From NCBI RefSeq assembly GCF_019352895.1, contig NZ_JAAAFX010000004.1, positions 62,001 through 126,000 of the forward strand: a DNA stretch of 64,000 nt. Direction: 5' to 3'. Made by a program: the position numbers and the translations under genes. Under the pieces are notes generated by a model. The model saw only the letters and a program-made list of their open reading frames with translations. It was not told the origin of the DNA and made no database searches. The DNA comes from Variovorax boronicumulans (GTDB lineage Bacteria > Pseudomonadota > Gammaproteobacteria > Burkholderiales > Burkholderiaceae_C). Positions 14,653-21,603 of this stretch are shown one piece after another; positions within the stretch are counted from its first letter, which is position 1; each line of letters opens with the position of its first letter.

Positions 14653-15255
14653 GTGCAAATCATCATCACCGGCGACACCCTTCACCTGCATCTGCCCACC
14701 GGCGGCACGCAGGGCGCCATCAGCATCGACACGCGCGCCGCGGCAGCAGCACCGCCCGCGCCCAGCCCCAAGGCCACTGCGCTGCAGCCGCCTGCGGCGG
14801 GCGAGTACTGGGCCGACCAGGGTGGCTACTTCATCTGCACGCAGCCCGCGCTGCTCGGACTGCCCGCGCGCCACCTGATCTTCGGCGACCTTGAGCACGA
14901 CGAGCTTGCCTATGGCCCGTACGAGGACATCGAGGGCGCACGCAGCCAGCTCGACGGCGCAGCCAACACGCGCGCCCTGTTGGCCGCCAGCGATGAGCAC
15001 CAGGCCGCCAAGTGGGCCGCCACGTACACCGCCGACGGCCACACCGATTTCCACCTGCCGAGCCGCGTCGATCTGCTGATGGCCTACGTGTGCGCACCGC
15101 AGCTTTTCAAGAAGAGCGGCTGGTATTGGTCAAGCACGCAGACCTCGCGCTACAACGCCTTCGTCCAGGCCTTCGAGGACGGCGGCAGCAACTGGGACGA
15201 CAAGGACGACCGGCATCGTGCTCGGGCCTGCCGCTGGATTCCCTTGACCGCTTGA
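14653..15255 (+). CDS. DGR variable protein 1 (DUF1566/C-lectin-like)
   Basis: A 200-residue diversified target protein starting with GTG at 14,653 (CAGGAG upstream). Residues 1-50 are an N-terminal beta segment and a Pro/Ala linker. Residues about 55-200 form a DUF1566-type domain related to the C-type lectin fold: GEYWADQGGYFICT, GHTDFHLPSRVDLLMAY, GWYWSSTQTSRYNAF and the closing RARACRWIPL. The last 35 codons are the variable repeat, ending in the mutagenesis-homing region. The domain is about 60 percent similar by eye to variable protein 3 but quite different from protein 2. No signal peptide. It should display a variable ligand-binding surface; the ligand is unknown. Confidence 0.9.
   Translation: MQIIITGDTLHLHLPTGGTQGAISIDTRAAAAAPPAPSPKATALQPPAAGEYWADQGGYFICTQPALLGLPARHLIFGDLEHDELAYGPYEDIEGARSQLDGAANTRALLAASDEHQAAKWAATYTADGHTDFHLPSRVDLLMAYVCAPQLFKKSGWYWSSTQTSRYNAFVQAFEDGGSNWDDKDDRHRARACRWIPLTA
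15136..15234 (+). repeat. DGR variable repeat 1 (VR1)
   Basis: Aligned without gaps to the template at 17,157-17,255, VR1 differs at 8 of 99 bases and all 8 are template adenines. Variable codons read T, Y, N, A, D, G, N, D and D where the template has AAC or GAC. The 3' end (CATCGTGCTCGGGCCTGCCG) is identical in all copies and is the homing region. One base is inserted relative to the template just after. Confidence 0.93.
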
Positions 15256-15270
15256 ACCCTTCACCCCTTC

Positions 15271-15302
15271 ACCGACGTGAGCGTCGGTCGACGAATTTTT
15301 TT
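15271..15302 (+). promoter_or_regulatory. Hairpin 30 bases after VR1
   Basis: A perfect 7-bp inverted repeat (ACCGACG with CGTCGGT) with a 4-base TGAG loop, followed after six bases by a T-run. It lies 30 bases after the end of VR1 homology, and the same spacing holds at the other two variable repeats. In the Bordetella phage DGR a hairpin downstream of VR is needed for efficient homing, so this is probably a DGR target-recognition hairpin that may also act as an attenuator. Confidence 0.65.
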
Positions 15303-15319
15303 ACAGAACGGAGCTCCTC

Positions 15320-15832
15320 ATGATCGCATCCACCTTCACGCTGCCGGCCTTCGGCACCGTCATCGCAGGCCAAGGCGGCATCTTCGCCGCCATCCTGCGC
15401 GCACCGCTGATCGACGGCGTCGAGCAGCCGCCCTTCGCCCTGATCGCGTCGGACGCAGCCGAAGGCGAGGTCAAGTGTGCATGGGGCGAGTACGGCAAGG
15501 ACGTGCCGGGCACTAGCAGCCGCACCGATGGCCAAGCCAACACCGATGCGATGGTGAAGGCCGAATGCCCCGCTGCGCTGCAGCTGCGCGCGCTTGCCAT
15601 CGGCGGCCACACCGATTGGTATCTGCCCAGCCTGGGCGAACTCAACTCTGCCGCAGCCAATGTGCCCGAGATCTTCAGCAAAGACGGCTGGTATTGGACC
15701 AGCACGCAGCGCTCGCGCTACGGCGCCTTCGTCCAGGACTTCGAGGACGGCGACAGCGGCTGGCTCGACAAGGACAGCCGGCATCGTGCTCGGGCCTGCC
15801 GCCGGATTCAGCTTGACGCCTTGAACGCTTGA
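15320..15832 (+). CDS. DGR variable protein 2 (DUF1566/C-lectin-like)
   Basis: A 170-residue diversified protein starting at the ATG at 15,320, with GGAG upstream. It has the short DUF1566 layout: GQGGIFAAILRAP, a central SRTDGQANTDAMVKAECPAA, GHTDWYLPSLGELNSAAANV, GWYWTSTQRSRYGAF and RARACRRIQL at the end. It lacks the long N-terminal part of proteins 1 and 3 and resembles them closely only from GHTDW onward, so it belongs to a different branch that shares the same variable cassette. Its last conserved Trp is Arg (CRRI instead of CRWI). Confidence 0.9.
   Translation: MIASTFTLPAFGTVIAGQGGIFAAILRAPLIDGVEQPPFALIASDAAEGEVKCAWGEYGKDVPGTSSRTDGQANTDAMVKAECPAALQLRALAIGGHTDWYLPSLGELNSAAANVPEIFSKDGWYWTSTQRSRYGAFVQDFEDGDSGWLDKDSRHRARACRRIQLDALNA
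15704..15802 (+). repeat. DGR variable repeat 2 (VR2)
   Basis: VR2 differs from the template at 12 of 99 bases, all template adenines. Variable codons read R, Y, G, D, D, D, G, L and S. The inserted base after the homing region is C here and T in VR1 and VR3. Confidence 0.93.
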
Positions 15833-15839
15833 ACCCTTC

Positions 15840-15870
15840 ACCGACGTGCGCGTCGGTCGACGAATTTTTT
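15840..15870 (+). promoter_or_regulatory. Hairpin 31 bases after VR2
   Basis: The same 7-bp stem as after VR1 (ACCGACG with CGTCGGT) with loop TGCG, then a run of six T. The spacing from the end of VR2 homology is 31 bases. Confidence 0.65.
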
Positions 15871-15882
15871 CAAAGGACCAAC

Positions 15883-16554
15883 ATGACCAGCCTGGCAACA
15901 ACCTCCACAAGCCTCACCCTCCATCGCGCGACCGCAGCCTTCGAGAACTGGGAAAACAACTTCCGCGCCAACCCCGAGGTCTTCATGACCCAAGAGGAGA
16001 CGGCAGCGATGGCCGTAGCCACCCTTTCCGAAGGCCGCGGCATCCACTTCATGGCACTGCTGCGCGACCTGCCTGCGCTGGAGCTGCCGCCTGCCGCCGG
16101 CGAGATCTGGCCCGGCCAAGGCGGCCGCTTCATCTGCACGATCGCAGCGTCCGCAGGCCTGCCAGCGCGCCACCTGGTGTTCGGCGTCGACGAGGCCGAG
16201 GAACTCGCCTTCGGCCCCTACGAAAGCATCGCAGGCGCCGACAGCCACCTCGACGGTTCCGCGAACACCAAGGCGCTGATCGCCAGCGGCAAGGAGCACC
16301 CCGCCGCGGCCTGGGCTGCTGCGTACACGGCCGACGGCCACAGCGACTTCCACCTGCCGAGCCGTCACGACCTCCTGCTCGCATACATCCACGCGAAGGA
16401 GCACTTCGACACGGATGACTGGTATTGGTCGAGCACGCAGGGCTCGCGCGGCCTCGCCTTCGTCCAGGACTTCGAGGACGGCAACAGCTACTGGGCCGAC
16501 AAGGACTACCGGCATCGTGCTCGGGCCTGCCGCTGGATTCCCTTGACCGCTTGA
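15883..16554 (+). CDS. DGR variable protein 3 (DUF1566/C-lectin-like)
   Basis: A 223-residue diversified protein starting at the ATG at 15,883, with AAGGA upstream. Residues 1-65 are a distinct helical N-terminal segment (LHRATAAFENWENNFRANPE, EETAAMAVATLSEGRGIHFM). Residues about 70-223 form the DUF1566-type domain with GQGGRFICT, LPARHLVFGVDEAEELAFGP, GHSDFHLPSRHDLLLAY, DWYWSSTQGSRGLAF and RARACRWIPL. The domain is a clear paralogue of protein 1, so the pair arose by duplication. No signal peptide or coiled-coil trimerisation domain typical of tail fibres is seen. Confidence 0.9.
   Translation: MTSLATTSTSLTLHRATAAFENWENNFRANPEVFMTQEETAAMAVATLSEGRGIHFMALLRDLPALELPPAAGEIWPGQGGRFICTIAASAGLPARHLVFGVDEAEELAFGPYESIAGADSHLDGSANTKALIASGKEHPAAAWAAAYTADGHSDFHLPSRHDLLLAYIHAKEHFDTDDWYWSSTQGSRGLAFVQDFEDGNSYWADKDYRHRARACRWIPLTA
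16435..16533 (+). repeat. DGR variable repeat 3 (VR3)
   Basis: VR3 differs from the template at 11 of 99 bases, all template adenines. Variable codons read G, G, L, D, D, N, Y, A and Y. The codon aligned to template 17,199-17,201 is Asp in all three targets. Confidence 0.93.
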
Positions 16555-16569
16555 ACCCTTCACCCCTTC

Positions 16570-16601
16570 ACCGGTGAGCAGCACCGGTCAAAGTTTTTTT
16601 T
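16570..16601 (+). promoter_or_regulatory. Hairpin 30 bases after VR3
   Basis: A 7-bp stem of different sequence (ACCGGTG with CACCGGT) with a 5-base loop and a run of eight T, 30 bases after VR3. The structure and spacing are kept although the stem sequence has changed, which argues for selection on the hairpin. Confidence 0.65.
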
Positions 16602-16606
16602 AAGCC

Positions 16607-16981
16607 ATGGCCCTCTACAGCGATCTCCCCATCTACAAGCACGGTTGCGACCTGCTCTCGCTCTCTGTCGACGTGCAGACGCAGATGCCGCGCATGTTCA
16701 AGCGCTCGCTCGGCGAGAAGATTCACGACCTGTGCGTCGAGATGCTCGAGGCCATGGCCATGGCAAATGCCACCCGCGGCGAAGCGCGCATGGAGCAGAT
16801 CGAGAAGCTGCTCAAGTACCTGCGCGCCGCCACCGCGATGCTGCGCATCAGCCATGACAAACGACTGATCTCGCCCAAGCTCTGGGCGCAGTCCGTCGAG
16901 CTGCTTGACGCTGTCGGCTCCCAAGCTGGCGGCTGGCGCAAGCACACGCTCGGTACCCTTTCCGCAGCGCCTGCTGCATGA
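16607..16981 (+). CDS. avd: DGR accessory variability determinant (Avd)
   Basis: A 124-residue four-helix-bundle protein of the Avd family: it opens MALYSDLPIYKHGCDLLSLS, then VDVQTQMPRMFKRSLGEKIH, and continues with helices around EMLEAMAMANATRGEARMEQ and LLKYLRAATAMLRISHDKRL. Avd forms a basic barrel-shaped pentamer that binds the reverse transcriptase and template RNA and is needed for mutagenic homing. Here it lies between the last target gene and the template repeat, the usual DGR order. Its stop overlaps an ATG of an open frame that runs through the template into the RT gene. Confidence 0.92.
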   Translation: MALYSDLPIYKHGCDLLSLSVDVQTQMPRMFKRSLGEKIHDLCVEMLEAMAMANATRGEARMEQIEKLLKYLRAATAMLRISHDKRLISPKLWAQSVELLDAVGSQAGGWRKHTLGTLSAAPAA

Positions 16982-17156
16982 CGGTCAAGGCCATCATGCC
17001 CGTGCGTTTTATGAATCCGGTCAAGCCGCTGGGCCACAAGCCCACCGCTATGCGCACCACGGATACCGGCGAGCAGCAGCTCGATCTATGGTCCGGCGCA
17101 GTTCCCGAGCCGATCGGCGCAAGCCTTCGACCCGGCGACGTAGATAGCTCGACATC

Positions 17157-17255
17157 ACGCAGAACTCGCGCAACAACGCCTTCGTCCAGGACTTCGAGAA
17201 CGGCAACAGCAACTGGAACGACAAGGACAACCGGCATCGTGCTCGGGCCTGCCGC
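17157..17255 (+). repeat. DGR template repeat (TR)
   Basis: The 99-base template read in the frame of the variable repeats carries eight AAC codons (at 17,163, 17,172, 17,175, 17,199, 17,205, 17,211, 17,217 and 17,229). This codon can become any of 15 amino acids by adenine mutation and cannot become a stop. The 31 differences seen in the three variable repeats all fall on its adenines. Homology ends just upstream, where ATC at 17,154 faces AGC in every target. The downstream homing-region copy lacks one base relative to the targets. Confidence 0.95.
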
Positions 17256-17265
17256 GGATTCATCC

Positions 17266-17290
17266 GCCTCCCTCGTGGAGGCCCCTTTTT
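17266..17290 (+). terminator. Hairpin plus T-run between TR and RT
   Basis: A 6-bp stem (GCCTCC with GGAGGC), a 5-base loop and a run of five T, ending three bases before the RT start. It could end the template RNA. The only ribosome-binding site of the RT gene (GGAGG at 17,277) is part of the 3' arm, so folding would hide it. Confidence 0.6.
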
Positions 17291-17292
17291 CA

Positions 17293-18393
17293 ATGGCCGA
17301 GCTGGTGCAAGCCTGGCTCGACTGCCGGCGCAACAAGCGCCAGAGCGCGAGCGCGCAGGCCTTCGAGGCCGACGCCGAGCGCAACCTCTGCGCACTGCGC
17401 GCCGAGATGCTCGGCGGCAGCTACCAGCCCGGCCGCAGCATCTGCTTCGTGGTCACGCGCCCGAAGCCACGCGAGGTGTGGGCCGCTGACTTCCGCGATC
17501 GCATCGTGCACCACCTGCTCTACAACAAGGTCGCACCGCGCTTTCACGCCAGCTTCATCGCTGCGAGCTGCGCGTGCATCCCCGGCCGCGGCACGCTCTA
17601 CGCCGCGCAGCACCTGGCGCACGACATCCGCTCGATCACGCAGAACTGGAGCCGCCCGGCCTTCTACCTGAAGTGCGACCTCGCGAACTTCTTCGTCGCG
17701 ATCGACAAGCAGGTGCTGGCCCAACAGCTGGCCGCGCGCATCACCGAGCCATGGTGGCTCGCCCTTGCGCGCCTGGTGCTGCTGCATGACCCCCGCGCGA
17801 ATGTCGACGTGCGCAGCTCGCCCGCCCTGCTCGCACAGGTCGCGCCGCACAAGAGCCTATTCAACGCCCCGACAGACGTGGGCCTGCCGATCGGCAACCT
17901 GAGCAGCCAGTTCTTTGCCAACGTCTACCTCGACGCGCTCGACCAGTTCGCGAAGCATCAGATCCGCGCTCGGCGCTACGTGCGCTACGTCGATGACTTC
18001 ATCCTGCTGCACGAGTCAGCGCAGTGGCTCAACGACGCGCACGCACGCATCAACGCCTTCCTGCCCGAGCGCCTGCATGCGCGCCTGAATCCGAAGAAGA
18101 CCGTGCTGCAGCCCATCGCGCGCGGCATCGACTTTGTGGGCCACGTCATCAAGCCCTGGCAGCACACCACTCGACCGAGAACGATGCGCACCGCGCTGCG
18201 CCGCCTCGAGGTCATGCCCGCAGCCGACGTGCACACGGCCGGCAACAGCTATCTCGGGCTGGTGCGCCAGACCGAGAACAGCCACCAGGACCAGGTCGCC
18301 ATCGCGCGCGCGCTTCTGAAGCGCGGGCATGCGGTAGATGGCGGCCTGACTCGCGCGTTTCGGAGCCGACAAGCAGCGCCCACGAGCAAATAG
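17293..18393 (+). CDS. DGR reverse transcriptase
   Basis: A 366-residue retroelement-type reverse transcriptase. Motif A is YLKCDLANFF (catalytic Asp about 129), the DGR hallmark is GLPIGNLSSQ (about 197-206), and the active site is RYVDDFILL (YVDD at 232-235). It continues with LNPKKTVLQPIARGIDFVGH in the thumb region. It lacks maturase and RNase H domains, as DGR enzymes do. It copies the template RNA with errors at adenines into the variable repeats. The start is set at the ATG at 17,293 by homology length; the frame is open for 105 codons upstream, through the template, but in a frame that gives only low-complexity Thr/Ser/Arg sequence there. Confidence 0.95.
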   Translation: MAELVQAWLDCRRNKRQSASAQAFEADAERNLCALRAEMLGGSYQPGRSICFVVTRPKPREVWAADFRDRIVHHLLYNKVAPRFHASFIAASCACIPGRGTLYAAQHLAHDIRSITQNWSRPAFYLKCDLANFFVAIDKQVLAQQLAARITEPWWLALARLVLLHDPRANVDVRSSPALLAQVAPHKSLFNAPTDVGLPIGNLSSQFFANVYLDALDQFAKHQIRARRYVRYVDDFILLHESAQWLNDAHARINAFLPERLHARLNPKKTVLQPIARGIDFVGHVIKPWQHTTRPRTMRTALRRLEVMPAADVHTAGNSYLGLVRQTENSHQDQVAIARALLKRGHAVDGGLTRAFRSRQAAPTSK

Positions 18394-18409
18394 CAACCCG
18401 AGGATCACC

Positions 18410-19864
18410 ATGCCCCAGACCAACCAACGAGATACGCTGATCGCGGCCGAACGCACGCCGCAGGACTACGCCCTTGAACACGCCGGCTATCTGGTCGACG
18501 CCGCCGAGCGGTTCATTGCTGCAGTCTGCGTCGACGCCCAGGCCGCGCTGGACCACGATGAGCAAGACGTCATGGAGACCGCCAAAGCTGCCGACAAGGC
18601 CAGGGAGGATTCGGGCAAACACATGACCAGCCTTCGGGCCGCCATTCACGACTTCCGCGTCCATCGCAACCGCGCTCTCGCTGCCACCGCCCCCAATGCC
18701 GGGGCTCCGCTGGCGGGAAAATATTTCGACGCCTTCCTGTGCCGCGCGTGGGGCGAAACCGATCTGCCGAGCGCCGAGATTGTTTCGGGCTGGGAGGGTG
18801 TGCGGCGCTTCATGGCGCGCGAGTGGTTGGGCGAAGAAGGCGCGACCGACGATGACGGCGAACCGACGCTGGACCGATTCAAGGCTGATTTCGATGAGCA
18901 CGAAGAGGACAAGCGCGGCGGGCCCTACGTGTGCGAATTCGAGATTGGCGGCGTCAGCGTCGAGCGCATCACTGGCTGGTCCGCCGCACCCGCGCAACAG
19001 GCCGGGGCTCCGCTGCCACTGGCGCCCAGCGAGGCGGTGGCATGGGGCATCCGGCAGAAAGGTAGGACCCGGCCGCACATGATTACGCTGGTCAAGAAGA
19101 CAGCCGAAGATGACATGCGAGCCAACGAGCGGCGCGCACTGCATACCGGCTTGGAAACCTGCTTTGAGCTGGTGCACCTGTTCGACCACCCCACCCCGCA
19201 GCAGGCGCTGCCACTGGCGCCCAGCGCCGAGCTGATGAAGCTGTCGCAGTTCGCGCACACCGCCGCGCACATGAGCGAGGACCACATGCGCAACAACCTG
19301 CTCACCATCGCCGACAAGCTGATCGCTCTCGCCACCCCACCCCAGGCGCTGCCACTGGCGCCCAGCGAGGCACCGGGGTTGGCGAGCGCTGACACGAAAG
19401 GCTGGCTTGCGGCTTTGTCGGATGCCCGCTACGCGGCAAAGGCCAACGGCAATTCCTGGCTTGTCACAAAGCTCGCAGAATTGCACGTTGCCCTTGCCAC
19501 TCTCCCCGCCAGTGAGGCGGAAATGCGCGCCATCCTGCAAGAGCTGCACGACAAGTTCAACACGCGCGTTTACGGGACGGGCAGCTACATCAAGCGGGAC
19601 ATGCGCGACCGAATCGCCTCCATTCTCAACGCCACCCGCGCCCAGCCCCAGGCAGATGCGGCAGAGCCGGTGCCCTTTGCGGCGCGAGCAATGCAGCGCA
19701 TGAGGGATATGGACGACGCAGCGCGGTATCGAATGGTTCGTCGCGGCCAGCACTGGAGCGTAATCGACGGCGCTGGGAACGACCTCAGGGCTGAGGCCCT
19801 CGACGCGGCTGTCAATGCGGTCATCGCTGCACAGGCACCGGGTCCGCGGGGAGAGCAGGCATGA
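18410..19864 (+). CDS. Modular phage protein with repeated PLAPSEA linkers
   Basis: A 484-residue early-operon protein built of helical blocks separated by short near-identical linkers. The motif LPLAPSEA or LPLAPSAE occurs three times, encoded by an identical 21-base repeat. The first block (HAGYLVDAAERFIAAVCVDA) and later blocks (DYAL, GWLAALSDARYAAKANGNSW, EAEMRAILQELHDKFNTRVY) look unrelated to each other. This layout resembles Ead/Ea22-like accessory proteins that grow by recombination at the linkers. No catalytic motif recognised. It starts 17 bases after the RT gene and overlaps the next gene. Confidence 0.6.
   Translation: MPQTNQRDTLIAAERTPQDYALEHAGYLVDAAERFIAAVCVDAQAALDHDEQDVMETAKAADKAREDSGKHMTSLRAAIHDFRVHRNRALAATAPNAGAPLAGKYFDAFLCRAWGETDLPSAEIVSGWEGVRRFMAREWLGEEGATDDDGEPTLDRFKADFDEHEEDKRGGPYVCEFEIGGVSVERITGWSAAPAQQAGAPLPLAPSEAVAWGIRQKGRTRPHMITLVKKTAEDDMRANERRALHTGLETCFELVHLFDHPTPQQALPLAPSAELMKLSQFAHTAAHMSEDHMRNNLLTIADKLIALATPPQALPLAPSEAPGLASADTKGWLAALSDARYAAKANGNSWLVTKLAELHVALATLPASEAEMRAILQELHDKFNTRVYGTGSYIKRDMRDRIASILNATRAQPQADAAEPVPFAARAMQRMRDMDDAARYRMVRRGQHWSVIDGAGNDLRAEALDAAVNAVIAAQAPGPRGEQA
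19011..19367 (+). repeat. Three 21-base linker repeats inside one gene
   Basis: The sequence CGCTGCCACTGGCGCCCAGC, plus a final G, occurs at 19,011-19,031, 19,206-19,226 and 19,347-19,367, always in the same reading frame and each time encoding the LPLAPS linker. The identical DNA would allow recombination that swaps or deletes the intervening modules. Confidence 0.8.
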
Positions 19865-20112
19865 GTACCCGAATCGCCTGCACCGCGCTCACCGGGCGCA
19901 TCGTCCAGGGGCGTGTGAACGCCGCCGGCAACACCTTCACCGGCGTGAAGAAGGACATCACTAGCGACGTGCTCAAGGCCGTGATCGACAAGGCCGCATT
20001 TCATGGCGGCACGTTTGAAATCGTCGGCGACGGCAAGAAGTGGGACGTCACGGTCACAGAGGTCGCCGCCACTCAGGCACCCAGCGCAGCGAAGAAAGAA
20101 GGCCAGCCATGA
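19861..20112 (+). CDS. Small conserved phage protein, 83 aa
   Basis: An 83-residue protein (MSTRIACTALTGRIVQGRVN, then DITSDVLKAVIDKAAFHGGT, FEIVGDGKKWDVTVTEV). It matches the pattern of a small uncharacterised family common in Burkholderiales prophages: a beta-hairpin, a helix and a final strand pair. It starts in an ATGA overlap with the preceding modular gene and its stop overlaps the next start. Function unknown. Confidence 0.65.
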   Translation: MSTRIACTALTGRIVQGRVNAAGNTFTGVKKDITSDVLKAVIDKAAFHGGTFEIVGDGKKWDVTVTEVAATQAPSAAKKEGQP

Positions 20113-20633
20113 GCGCAGCACACGACACCCAGGCGCTGATCGAAGAGCTTGACGCCGCAGCCGAGCGCATTACGCGCTACTCAAACAACCCGCTCGATGG
20201 CCTCCTCAGCGCGGCGGCTCGAAAGCTGGAGAAACTCGCCGCTATCGCCTCCCGCCTCCAGGAGCAGGAGGGGCAGCCCGCGCTGAGTGAGCGCGAGCAG
20301 TTCGAGGCGTGGGTCAAGGAGGACCGCGGCGACCTCAGAACGTTCGGCAGCGGCTCCAACATGCACTATCGCAACAGTGCCGTGAACCAGGCATGGACTG
20401 GCTGGCACCGCCGCGCCACCCTTGCCGCAGGCTCTCAAGCTGTGCATGTGCCCGGGTGGAAGAACGTCCCAACGAAGCCCACCGACGCAATGCTGATGGC
20501 CGGCCGAGCCGTGGACGTGGAGTCGCCGGGATGGGCCACGAACCTCAGCATCACCAACGTGGGCAACATCTACCGAGCAATGCTCGATGCCGCCCCTCTA
20601 CAGCCTCTGGCTGGCGGGGAGGTGCAAGCATGA
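20109..20633 (+). CDS. Hypothetical phage protein, 174 aa
   Basis: A 174-residue protein with a helical N-terminal half (QALIEELDAAAERITRYSNN, LLSAAARKLEKLAAIASRLQ) and a C-terminal half holding REQFEAWVKEDRGDLRTFGS, then NQAWTGWHRRATLAAGS. These patterns occur in modular proteins of phage early regions, where the FEAWV/AWxGW block is a recurring unit. It overlaps both neighbours by four bases. No enzymatic motif seen. Confidence 0.6.
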   Translation: MSAAHDTQALIEELDAAAERITRYSNNPLDGLLSAAARKLEKLAAIASRLQEQEGQPALSEREQFEAWVKEDRGDLRTFGSGSNMHYRNSAVNQAWTGWHRRATLAAGSQAVHVPGWKNVPTKPTDAMLMAGRAVDVESPGWATNLSITNVGNIYRAMLDAAPLQPLAGGEVQA

Positions 20634-21382
20634 TGCCGCCCGAGATCATCAGCACCACGCCCTTCCCTGCCGCGCCCGCGGTGCGCGAGCGGCCCATCCT
20701 CTTCAGCGCGCCGATGGTGGGCGCGCTGCTGGCCGGCACGAAGACGCAGACGCGGCGCGTGGTGAAGCACGCCGAACACATCGAGCAGTTCGAACGCAAC
20801 GCGGACGGCAGCTTTTACTACGACTATCTGGACGAGCTGGACCCCGCCTATGTGCGGTCTCGCGAAGTACCTTGCCCCTACGGCCAGCCCGGCGACCGGC
20901 TGTGGGTGCGCGAGAACGGGTGGCAACGCCCGGCTGATCGCGCCGAGCAGGGCTGGCCCTACGCATATGACGCTGACGCTCCCTTCGGGATAGGTGCCGC
21001 TAACGAGGCCTATCGAGAAGAGGGCTGGAAGCGTCGTCCCAGCATCCACATGCCTCGCTGGGCCAGCCGCATCCTGCTGGAGGTGACCGACGTGCGCGTC
21101 GAGCGCCTGCAGGACATCAGCGAGACCGATGCGATCGCCGAAGGCATCGAACGCTCGCCCTCGATGGGCAAGCCTGGCGCATTTCAGTGGTGCGACTACC
21201 GCATCCCGCACGACGCTGCGGAGTGGTTCAACAGCCCCATCCATAGCTATGAAACGCTGTGGGACCAGATCAACGGCGCCGGCGCCTGGGCCGCCAACCC
21301 CTGGGTGTGGGCCGTTTCGTTCCGCCGCGTACCACCCACGGGTGGTATTTCCCAAACACCACCTGGAGGTAGTACGGCATGA
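20630..21382 (+). CDS. ASCH-like phage protein (labelled morphogenetic in databases)
   Basis: A 250-residue protein with the pattern PILFSAPMVGALLAGTKTQT, RRVV near the N-terminus, then PYGQPGDRLWVRENGW, RWASRILLEVTDVRVERLQD and DISETDAIAEGIE, ending NPWVWAVSFRRV. This is the ASCH/PUA-like fold of many phage early proteins loosely called morphogenetic protein; ASCH domains bind RNA or modified bases. It begins within the preceding stop and its own stop overlaps the AlpA-like start. The exact role is unknown. Confidence 0.7.
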   Translation: MMPPEIISTTPFPAAPAVRERPILFSAPMVGALLAGTKTQTRRVVKHAEHIEQFERNADGSFYYDYLDELDPAYVRSREVPCPYGQPGDRLWVRENGWQRPADRAEQGWPYAYDADAPFGIGAANEAYREEGWKRRPSIHMPRWASRILLEVTDVRVERLQDISETDAIAEGIERSPSMGKPGAFQWCDYRIPHDAAEWFNSPIHSYETLWDQINGAGAWAANPWVWAVSFRRVPPTGGISQTPPGGSTA

Positions 21383-21603
21383 CCGAGACCACGACCCCAC
21401 AACTTCAAGAACGCACCATGACGACCCAGACTGCCATCGCCTTCCAGATCAACCGCGTGGCGCAGATGCTCGACGTCTCACGGTCGACCGTCTACCGCCT
21501 GATCCGCGACAAGCACCTGACGCTGGTCAAGGTTGGCAAGCGCAGCAGCCGCATCACGGCGGCCAGCGTGAACGACTTCGTCAAGGCGCGCGAAACCGCC
21601 TAG
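21379..21603 (+). CDS. AlpA/Xis-like DNA-binding protein
   Basis: A 74-residue protein. From residue about 20 it is a MerR/AlpA-type helix-turn-helix: INRVAQMLDVSRSTVYRLIR, then DKHLTLVKVGKRSSRITAAS, the excisionase-family pattern. The start may be the ATG at 21,379 or 21,418. It is the last gene of the rightward operon, the position of lambda xis, but no integrase follows before chromosomal xthA begins 132 bases later. It probably directs excision together with an integrase outside the window, or regulates transcription. Confidence 0.75.
   Translation: MTETTTPQLQERTMTTQTAIAFQINRVAQMLDVSRSTVYRLIRDKHLTLVKVGKRSSRITAASVNDFVKARETA

Noticed and set aside
15271..16601. Reading the three hairpins after the variable repeats as ordinary terminators only
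   Set aside because: Downstream genes have no own promoters visible and the spacing from each VR is constant, which fits DGR homing hairpins better; a dual role remains possible.
16978..17292. 105-codon N-terminal extension of the reverse transcriptase through the template repeat
   Set aside because: DGR enzymes start near the 17,293 ATG; the extension is low-complexity Thr/Ser/Arg sequence in a frame not used by the variable repeats. Kept only as a possibility in a finding.
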